The translations under genes and the position numbers were made by a program. The notes beneath the pieces are model-generated. The model searched no databases and was not told the origin of the DNA. It saw only the letters and a program-made list of their open reading frames with translations. 64,000 nt of DNA from Haematococcus lacustris (taxonomy: Eukaryota; Chlorophyta; Chlorophyceae; Chlamydomonadales; Haematococcaceae): contig JASKMD010000031.1 in NCBI GenBank assembly GCA_030144725.1, positions 10,277,097-10,341,096 of the forward strand, written 5' to 3'. Shown here one piece after another: positions 12,601 to 21,200 of this stretch; position 1 is the stretch's first letter, and each line of letters starts with the position of its first letter.

Positions 12601-13877
12601 TAATGGTTTGGGAAGTTATCTCACTCGAAACACTCAAGGAAACTCTGCAGAAACTGTATAACAGACACCAACAGCATGTAGGACTCTCCTGCCTGGAGCT
12701 GCCTCTTGGCCATGCTGATGTCCTAACACTAGACAGCGCACCTCCCACTGCTCAGCCAGCTGCCAGACACCCTCTGCCACCACCCTGGTTTGGCACAACC
12801 TGCAAGAGGTGCATGGCATCTAGAGCACCCCTCCCATTGAATGTTGGACCTCTGCCATCTCCTGCCCCGGGTATTGATTTTGCTGCATCACCACCATCAG
12901 CATTGCCCTGAGAGAAGGTGAGTAGGGATGGCGTGCCCGGTCATGGCCAAGGGATGGCGTGCCTGGTCATGGTCAAGGGATGGCGTGCCTGGTCATTCCG
13001 CTGCAGATCACGGCGGCAGTCCTAGGAAGCAAGCTGTCCCTCATGGTGCACCCCGCAGCGTATGTGGTGCACAGGCCACATGAGAAGTCGAAAGTGGCTG
13101 GGATAAGGAACAATGCAGGCAAAGCACGAGACAACCCACAGGTGCGTCAACACTACCATAACTACCACCACCACCACCAGGTAGGGCCCTGACAGCAGTG
13201 GGGGCAGCAGGGGAAGGCTAGGCATCGGCAGGAGCAGGAGTCAAAACAAAGCAGCGTGGCATGCTTCACCAACCACGCCCTGCTGGCATGCTGAACGCGC
13301 CCTGCTGCAGCCCCTTGGCTGCTCATCGTCGTTTAGTACATCTGCTGCAGCAGAGTTTCAAGGGCTTAAGCATCTTGCAGCCTTGGCATGTGGCTGGCCA
13401 TGCCCAAAGAGCTTTGACTGAGTGGCAATTCCACTAGCCCCTGTGTTGGGACCTGCCTAATCTTTGTGGTTTGGGTAGAGTTCTTCACTGTTGTGTTCTG
13501 TGGAGTGCTCGCCCATACTTGCGGTGCCACACTTGCTTCACCCTGCCATGACTGGACAGTCACACTATGTAACTGTAGTCCACAAGCTGTTCTCTGGAAC
13601 CTGCTTGGCCTACTGCTGCCGCCATGCACAGGTTGAAAAGCATACCACGTCGTTGATCCACAGACTGCAAGCCCCCCGAGCCTCAGGCGCTTCCCTGTCA
13701 GACCGAGAAGTCGGCCTGCTCATCAACAAGCTCATGGAAGACCTGTACAAGGCCGGCGTTAAGCGGCTGCGGGCAGGCGACACCTACGACTACCGGCTGG
13801 ACCCCCCAGTGAGCAGGTGCCTCCAAGAGCTACCGTGGTGGAATGAGCAACAGCAGCAAAACATATCAAGCAGCTGA
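6605..13877 (+). CDS. LARGE-type glycosyltransferase, GT49 family, multi-exon
   Basis: Probable Golgi type II membrane glycosyltransferase. Exons: 6605-6761, 6862-7117, 9695-9901, 10375-10499, 11050-11174, 12019-12103, 13007-13141, 13632-13877. Exon 1 starts at ATG with a hydrophobic anchor (VLTTQLVTLMAIMVAA). Exon 2 has the family opening LTIVTMATQHRLSNLE. Exon 3 has FPINSLRNAALLAS followed by the metal-binding DxD in MIDTDLLL. Later exons carry LVLPAFEP, GHGATNSEAWY, YEPWYIVDR, FRGYG and VVHRPHEKSK in the order known for LARGE/GT49 proteins. All called junctions except 12103 to 13007 are GT-AG and phase-consistent. That gap needs one more small exon of 3n+2 nt, probably carrying the Asn-Lys segment, which I could not place. 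The donor substrate and acceptor glycan are unknown. Introns are full of transposon debris. Confidence 0.85.
7290..7391 (-). ncRNA. Conserved Fanzor 3' noncoding region, copy 2
   Basis: This is a diverged copy of the 3362-3458 block, sharing attgcctaacccctg, gttggcgttataaacatgcac and gtgacagctcaaga with the others. It lies immediately past the stop of the F2 fragment. Function is inferred as for the first copy; divergence suggests it is not active. Confidence 0.3.
7392..7565 (-). pseudogene. Fanzor-like C-terminal fragment (F2), frameshifted
   Basis: The first part encodes CLNMQHIEDSRWHPVESC, which matches [20 protein letters not shown] of the other copies. After LPAKGS the match continues in another frame (YLGLCYKRLQDHPPKAQ), ending at the TAA 7392-7394. 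A frameshift thus separates the RuvC-III region from the tail. The DRD residues and everything upstream are missing. It lies in GT49 intron 2, antisense to the host gene. Confidence 0.7.
7790..8345 (-). pseudogene. Fanzor-like nuclease, C-terminal half (F3)
   Basis: An open - strand frame of about 170 residues contains, in order, GTRGGWGAKAVLQAC, VVTVDEFRTSKVS, PVRGLMWCP, the RuvC-III motif [23 protein letters not shown] and a tail ending QQPVAQ. The VDEFRTS motif and DRDxNAAlN motif are the closest matches here to known Fanzor/TnpB signatures. The frame is closed by TGA just upstream of the GTRGGW segment, and no N-terminal half or RuvC-I follows, so it is 5'-truncated. Its sequence differs clearly from F1 and F4 (linker much shorter), so it is a separate subfamily rather than a recent duplicate. 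Same intron and orientation as F2. Confidence 0.8.
8505..8812 (-). mobile_element. Solo Fanzor 3' end with repeat R1 (copy 3)
   Basis: From left to right: a cagcccccttgtccc boundary, the R1 palindromic block, then about 150 bp nearly identical to 3300-3480, including the conserved candidate RNA region (8665-8788). Only the last few codons of the Fanzor frame (stop 8789-8791) remain before unrelated DNA starts at about 8811. It behaves like a detached 3' end that lost its ORF. Located in GT49 intron 2. Confidence 0.65.
10740..11004 (+). repeat. (CCCG)n microsatellite, about 66 units
   Basis: About 265 bp of near-perfect CCCG tetranucleotides, then five or so CCTG units, fills much of GT49 intron 4 (10500-11049). 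The long Pro-Ala-Arg and Gly-Gly-Arg-Ala frames across it are artefacts. The tract ends about 45 bp before the exon-5 acceptor, so it lies close to the polypyrimidine region. Confidence 0.97.
11868..11977. repeat. Dispersed repeat R1, copy 4
   Basis: It begins cagcccccttgtccctcact, as the 8505 copy does, and contains both CCACTAGTGG palindromes and GCTAGCGGGAATACTAGGG. It ends after gggcaatagtcgcc without the Fanzor 3' region. It lies in GT49 intron 5. A shorter left-end remnant (cagcccccttttccatcacta) is at about 14404. Confidence 0.8.
12731..12985 (+). repeat. Intronic repeat shared with BBS4 (copy 1)
   Basis: About 240 bp here is closely similar to 16330-16570 in BBS4 intron 4, including ctcagccagctgccagacac and catctagagcacccctccca, through to gtgagtaggg. 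It lies between GT49 exons. No terminal repeats or target duplications were recognised, so the element class is unknown. Confidence 0.75.
13466..13525 (+). mobile_element. LTR fragment related to Copia-1
   Basis: The stretch tttgggtagagttcttcact followed by gttctgtggagtgctcgccc matches the 3' LTR of the Copia element at 56050-56100. Only about 60 bp is recognisable. It lies in the last GT49 intron and is probably a decayed LTR. Confidence 0.5.
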
Positions 13878-13909
13878 TGCTCTGACGCTTGGTCGTCATC
13901 CTCTACCTG

Positions 13910-14190
13910 TTTACTCAGTGCTTGTGCCCAAACCCCAGTGCCCGTTTGTATTGGTATCTGCGTACAGCCTGGAGCGTGCGTCATGGCAAGCCAGTGTGGG
14001 GCCTGATGTGGTGCCATGAGATGCCAGCTGTCTCCACTACCCCTGCCCAGGGACCCCCTCTCACTGCCTTGCGACCTGCCCTTTCTGCCCAGTACCCCCC
14101 TGCTGCACCTGGCCCAGGGCCACCACCCCAGGCTCCCCCATGGGGCAGGTGGATGGACCGGGACAAAGCAATGTGCAGCCAGGGATGGGA
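13910..14190 (+). pseudogene. Fanzor-like C-terminal fragment (F5)
   Basis: On the + strand, just past the GT49 stop, the frame reads YLRTAWSVRHGKPVWGLMWC, then a Pro-rich linker, then WGRWMDRDK. This is the order seen in F3 (LLRSAWS, PVRGLMWCP, WVDRDC). Homology stops right after the DRD residues, so the NAALN part is lost. The linker is intermediate in length between F1/F4 and F3. It is the only fragment in this part of the window on the + strand. It is a remnant without coding capacity. Confidence 0.6.
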
Positions 14191-15000
14191 TCTGTAGCTG
14201 TCAAGGGTAACCTGATGGAGCGTGTGTAGTGGAGGGACATTACTCACAGCTCAACACCCTTACAGGATAGCTCGTACCATCTTGGTCTCAGCCAGTGGGT
14301 TCAGGAGGTGAGGTGCTTTAGCAATTAAGTAGTAACCTGAAGCGGCAGCAACCTAAGGATGGATCTATAAGCTCCCATCTATAAGCTTCCATCTACATCC
14401 TACAGCCCCCTTTTCCATCACTAGGGCCTCCATTTGAGGTTTCCTGATAAGATATTCATGGAGTGATGATTATCCCACCATGGTCGGCAAGTGGGCGACC
14501 TCTCCAGCCCTGATTGATTGGGACAAAGGGCTGCGCTACCACAAGGAGCAGAAGTATGACGCACAGTGAGCTGGTGCCTACCTTCTGCAGTTGCTGCTCA
14601 GCCAGCCTTGCATCAATAGCCATTACTGTGACTTTCGTCATGACAAGCAAGGCATGCATGCGATTTGAATGCTTGCAATTTGCCCTGGTTTGGTTTGCAA
14701 TGCTGCAGTTGGCTTGTGTGGTCATTGACAGGGGACATGCCGCCTGGATGGGTTGCAGCTGTCTTAGGTGCTCACTACTGAAGTGATGGTGCAGGGAGTA
14801 CCATCCATATCATAGCAGGCTGCAGGAGATATGAGGTGATGCGTGGCAGGGAGTGCTGGTCCTGATTTTCGGATCAATTATGGACAATAGACTGTGCCGC
14901 CAGGGATGGAATTCATGGCTGTCGAGGGTAGCCTTATCGGCCGTGAAGTGGTGGAGGAAAGCTCCTCACAGCTCAACACCCTTGCAGGATAGCTCTGCTT
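14165..15000 (+). repeat. Pair of related segments upstream of BBS4
   Basis: Segments at about 14170-14275 and 14887-14997 share cagggatgg, ctgtcaagggtaacct-like and cacagctcaacacccttrcaggatagctc sequences. Between them no gene was recognised. The interval 14200-15271 otherwise holds nothing I can name; the BBS4 promoter should lie at its right end. Confidence 0.5.
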
Positions 15001-15271
15001 GTTTGTCAGGCTGTTAGCGTCATGAGTATCAAGCTGCTGGTGTTGATGGGGAGCCCAGTGGTCTTGGAGAGAACGCTATGGAGATCTTAGCTATCAAGGA
15101 TGCAGGCTACAGTGGTGAAGGCTGTAGCTCGATGAGATTACCCACAGAAACAGCTTGGACAGGAAATGTGTTACTGAAAGAGTGCATGTTGCCTTTGGAA
15201 TATCTTGTAGCTTGTCAACATGATGAACATCGCGAGCAACATGCCGCAGCGTGTTTGAGATCAGACGGACA

Positions 15272-18200
15272 ATGTCCGCGGTGCAAACTCTTCAGAAAAA
15301 GAACTACAAAATTAATCAGCTGTACGTTCGCCAAGTACGGTGGAAGGAGTTTGGATGTGCGCGTGCTTCAGGCAGCACCTTGCGGAAACTGGCATCTCGG
15401 CTCTGAACACAGGACTTCGATGAGTGCTTGAAGCTGATCGAGGAGGTACTCAGAGATACTGAAAACCTGAGCGAGTTCGCGCTGTTTGTAAAGGCGCTCA
15501 TCAAAAGGCAGCAGGGTGGGGCAGGGTGAATGCATGACAATGCTCTGGCTTGACCCTCGCGGACCCAGACAAGCATGGCCACTCCTGGTGCCCGGGTTGC
15601 AGGTCAGATACAGGAGTCGCTGCAACTCTTCCAGCAGGCCACCACTATCAACCCACACAATGTAGCGAACCTAAAGCAGGTGTGAATGGGAGATCTCAAA
15701 CAGCCTGCAGTTTGTTATGAATGTAGCAGTTCCTTGACCCAGAGGTCCAAGCAGTTTCTTCCCAAGACCTCACTTGCCTCACTTGCTTCACCGCTGCCAT
15801 GCTGTGATACCGCAGGTGGGGCGTTCCCTTTACTTGCTGGGCAAGCATAAGGCAGGCATTGACGTGTATGAGGAAGCCAGCAAGATTGGTGCACCGGACT
15901 GGGAAATCATGCACAACAAGGGGCTATGCCTGATGTACCTAAAGCAATATGAGAGGTGTGGTAGTGCAGCAAGCAAGGGGTGGGTAGGGGGATGCCCAGT
16001 GAGTGTTTATGATGGGCCTGGCATGATGTAGCAATAAAAGCAATGCTCGCCCCTAACACCCGACTACCTGTCTGCGGAGCGTGTGTGCAATACATCCATA
16101 CTCATACTCATACTATCAGTGGGATCCACACCCATACCCATACCCTTCCCAATGCTCCTGCAAGCGGGTGCGCAAAGCGCACCCCGTGTGTACCGCACCG
16201 CAGCATCCCAGAGTAGACCCCCTGCCCTGGTCACTAGGCGGCCCAGACTGCTGTGCATGTAGGGTGCTGTCCTACCAGGCGAGGCTGTCTTGTGGTGTCC
16301 GGCTATTATGGCCAGTCATGACTGCCCCTGGCACCAGGCCAGCACCATCATCAGCACCTCACACTGCTCAGCCAGCTGCCAGACACCCTCTGCCACCACC
16401 CTGGTGTGGCACTACTTGCAAGCTGTGCATGCCATCTAGAGCACCCCTCCCATTCAATGATGCACCGCTGCCGTCTCCTGTCCCAGGTATCCACCTTGCT
16501 GCATCATTGCACATCACCACCATCAGCATTGCCCTGTCACAAAGTGAGTAGGGGTGGCGTGCCCGGTGCAGGGCTGTGGAGTGTTTCAGAGTGGCAGTGG
16601 ACATCCAGCCTCACGACTCAACCTTCATGCAGCTGGGCAAGGTGGCTGCTGCTCTTGGTGGCCCCACTCACGCCTTCCCTGCTGCTACACAGATCAGCAC
16701 CAGCAGCTCCAGCATCACTGATTGCTGCAGGTGACTGCCATGCACATTGGTTGACATGCAATCTATTCTCCACCTGTGGGTGTCTAGCTCACACACACAG
16801 AAGTGTGACCCAAGCATGCGAGCCCGGTGTCCAAGTGTCTGCTAGCTGTCCCCAGGTGTACACGCTGCTGGAGGACTTCCAAGCCGCCATAGACGTGTAT
16901 GGGGAGGCGCTCCAGCACTCGCCAGAAAACGCAGAGGCTCTGACCACCCTAGGCTTGCTATACCTCAGGTGAAGAGCACCTGTTTGCTTGCGCACCACCT
17001 TCCACCAGTCTACTAGTCAACTGCTCACCTCTTCACCTCCACCGCTAAAGGGAAGGAAATCTTCAGGGTTCAGCCTCCTCCATCAGCCCAGCGGGCAACA
17101 AGTAGCAACGCATAGGCAGAGTCAGGTCCCCTCACTAGGGGTGGTGTTTTGTCTGTATGGAGTTATACATATGGCTTTAGCCCTGACCCTAAAAGACAAA
17201 GACAGAGCTACAGCCTTATGTTGCGAGTAAAGTGGTGACAACCCTGTTACATCCCCACTTTAGTGCTTGTCTGTGGTATGGCAGAGTAGCTGTTTTACAA
17301 CCTACTGTACTGAGGCCGGCACTGAGGCCGGCACTGAGGCTGACACTGCAAGCAAGCGAGTAAGAGCAGCACCTTGGCCCTCAACCTTGAGCCTTCATTG
17401 CAGTCGAACACACGAATTGTGGACCACTACAAAACAGTGTTTTTCTGTGTGGTGTTCCCATCGCATGGCATGCTCATGGCCTATACATGGCATACACATG
17501 GTCATAATCGCCTACCAACTACACTATTGCCTGACCCCGGAGGCCTATGATGTAATGTTGGCATGACAAAACATGCACCAATTGTAAGCTGATGACAGCT
17601 CGAGAGGGTGGGAACATACTACTGTGCCTCAGCAGGCTGCTGCTGCTGGGCTGTGGGTGGCTTGTCTCGCACCCGCTTGTACCCCAGGCCAGGGTACTCC
17701 TTGCCCTTGGCTGGCAGCTTCCCCTGCTCTGGCCACCAGCACAGCTCCAGCGGGCGCCACTTGCTCTCCCCAATGCGCTGCATGTTGAGCGCTGCGTTGC
17801 TGTCCCTGTCCAGCCACCTGCCTGGCTGTGGTGCTGGCTTTGCCTTGGCAGCCTTGCCCTTGCCCTTTGTGGGTTCAGCTGCCAGCTCAGCCTTGGTGCG
17901 CTTGCTGCGCTTGGCTGGCAGGGGAGTGCTGGGCCCAGGCTCTGAGGCTGCTGGCTGTGTGGCTGCCTGGCTGCTGCGTGGGGCCTGTGGGGGCTTGCAG
18001 GGGGCCACCACAGGGCACCACATCATGCCCCGCACCGGCTGGTCACGCTGCTGGCTCCAGGCTGGGCACACTAAGCGGTGGTGCACCTGACCTGCTGGGG
18101 GCTTCCAGTCTGCAGGCCTGGTGGCCCTGCGCTTGTTCAGCCGGTTCTCACAGGGCTGCTGGCCATTCACTGCTGAGCTGACCCGGGTGGTGCGGTGCTC

Positions 18201-21200
18201 ATCCACAAGCACCACCCTGCTCCGCCGCTGGTCCGTGCCCCTGGGCCTGCACACCACCTTGCAGCAGGCACGCAGCACAGCATCAGCACACCAGCCCCCC
18301 CTTGTGCCAATGCTAGCTGCGTCAAAGAACATCACCAGCTGCTTGGCACGCCCATGGCGCTGCATGGACACCTCCTCCATGTCCTCCTCCAACTGCAGCC
18401 ATGCACACAAGGCACACACATGGTGGCTGACATGGTGGCACCAGGTTAGGCATGTCACATGCAACACCTCTCTCACTTCCTACCAACCCTCTCAGTCCCT
18501 CACCCTCCCTCTCTCCCACCCACCCTCACCTTCTTGAAGAACTGCTCCAGTGTCCGGTCCTGAGCTCCGTACAGCCTCAGCCGCTGCTGTGCCCACTTGG
18601 GGTCCAGGTACACCTCCCACACCGCAACCCAGGTGGCCAGGGTGACGGTGATGTGCTTCAGGTTTGCCTCCAGGGAAGTGCCGGCTGAGCTTGCTGCTGC
18701 CAGGTGCTGGAGGTGGGGCTTGATCGGTGCTAGCCACCGCTCAGTGTCACGGCGGGCATTGTTCAGGCCACTGCCGTGCCTGACCTGGCCCTTGGTCAGC
18801 TTCCACCGGCGCAGCTGGTCTGCCATCAGCTGGCCTGTCGCCGGATCCCACACCCCTGAGGCTGCACTGACTGCCTGGTGACACCAGGTCAATGCCTACC
18901 CCAATCTGGGTAGCCTGGTCAAACACAAACTGTCGCGTTTCGGCTAGGCCCTTGCCAATGCGGGGCAGTCCCAACTCATGGGCCGCTACTGCTGCTGCAC
19001 CTGGGGCTGCCACTGGGCTGCTCTTGCTGCTGGAGGGGCCTGCTGCTGAGGGTGGCGCAGGAGGGGTTGGGAGGGGGCGGGTGTAGTGCACACACACACT
19101 GACGCCATCTGTCTCTACCGTCCGCTCGAACTCAAACCGCTGGTTGGCCAGCTTCCCCGTGCTGAACCACCTGTTCCAATGCTGGCTACGGGCTGGCTCT
19201 GCGGTGAACACATCCGCTGTCTCCCTCGTGAGCCCCAGCTGCTGGCACACCCTGTGCAACACCCTGCTGTCCATCTTGATGAAGTGCACCCCCATCCTGG
19301 GTGAGGGTGAAGGGGGGTGGGTAGGTCAGGACCCTAGGACCTACCCTACGCCCGCCACTCTTTGGCTTGCCTGGCACGGGTCGGGGGCTGCTGCCACTGC
19401 TCCAGGCACCTGCACACATGCACCGCATTGCGCATGCGGCAGGGGACGGGCATGGTGTCCTGCAAGGAGTCATCCTCCTCCAGGGCCAGCAGTCTCCGCT
19501 GCTTGGCTGCCTCCTCTATCAGGTCAGCCACATGTCCCTTGTCCAGGGTGGCTGCCTGCAGCTCAGGGCTGTCAGTGCTGAGGCTGTACCCGCATGCCAG
19601 CTTGATGAAGAGCTGAGCCTCCTCCCCGCTCCAGCCTAGCCAGGCCCTGGCTGCCTTGGTGTACAGCTTGACAAAGCGCTCTGCAGGTCAGGTCAGGTCA
19701 GGTATCAGGTCAGGTATCAGGTCAGGTATTAGGTCAGGTATCAGGTCAGGTATCAGGTCAGGTGTCAGGTCAGGTATCAGGTCAGGTCAGGTCAGGTCAG
19801 GTCAGGTCAGGTCAGGTCAGGTCAGGTCAGGTCAGGTCAGGTCAGGTCAGGTCTAGGTCAGGTCTAGGTCAGGTCTAGGTCCAGGTCCAGATTATAGGCA
19901 CCACCACCACTTGCCTGGGTCGGTGTAGTGCTGCTGCATGGCAACCGCTAGCTGCATGGAGTGATAGCTGATGGTGTTGTGGTCCCCAGTCAGGTTGACG
20001 CTGCCAAGTTGCTGCAGCTTGGCCAGCAGCTCCTGGTTGCTGGGGTCATCAAAAGTTTCCAAAGGGCCAAGCGAGTAAGAGCAGCATGGGATGATGACAG
20101 TATGGTACAAGCAGCCGTGATGGGTGCGGGTTAGGGTGACAGCAGCAGCAGCAGGGCCAGGGCCGGGTAGAGGGTACCCAAGGGTGCCGGTCTAGTCATG
20201 GGCTGTGGCTGCCTGGCTGCAGGAACAATCAAAACGACAAGGCGTTTGAGCACCTGGGGGAGTCCCTGACTCACGATCCCAAAAATGCACGCACCATCCT
20301 TGCAGCGGGCTCCATCATCCAGGTCTGTGCTCGCTGCTCGCCTGCAGTGTTTTGGAGACACTAGCATGCTTGCACACCCTGCACAACGGTTTGGAATGAG
20401 AAGTAGGCCTGTTTGAGATTGTGGCAATGGCCCTTCCAGCCTGCAGGCAGGCAGCCATTTGTGACGTGCTGGCAATGTCGTGTGACATGCATTCGTGAGT
20501 GTGACATAGTGTGATCTGACAGCTGCCTGACCGCATGCGCACATGGGTGAGTGATAGCCATGGCCTGCTGCCCCAGTCTGCATGCAGGACCAAGCGGACA
20601 TGGATTTTGCCCTGGTCAAGTACCGCATAGCAGCGGTGCAGACACCCAACTCCCCACAGCTGTGGAACAACATTGGAATGTGCTTCTTTGGCAAGCAGGT
20701 GACGTCTGGCAAGCCAGGTGCTGCATGGAGACTGAAGCAGTGTGCCCTGTCTGCTGTTGGGTGGTGATGGCTGGCGAGCCAGGTGGTCAGGCCATCACGC
20801 GCTCGGTGCTTCCAGGCATTGCTGTGCTAGTCAAGGCTGAGGCTGCTGTACTGCTTGTATTGTGGCACGAGCTTGACACCTTGTATCACGTGTGACTAAT
20901 GCTTTGGTGTGACTAGCTTGCATGGAGTGGTCAGTGGCCCTGTGTGCCACACACCCCTCTGCCTCTTCCTGCCCTGCTGCCCTGCTTAGGCCATTGCCGC
21001 TGAGGGTACATGGCTGCTTAGCTCCTCCCTGCCTGCACTCGCCTGCCTGGCCTGCCCGCCTGCCCGCAGCGCCAGCTAGCATCCGATCATGCTGTGTCCA
21101 CATGTAAAACTCCAACCATAACCACATAATGCACCGCCAGCACACATGGGCGAGCGGCAGAGCCACAAAAGGTGTGCCTGTCAACGAGCCACAAGGGTGT

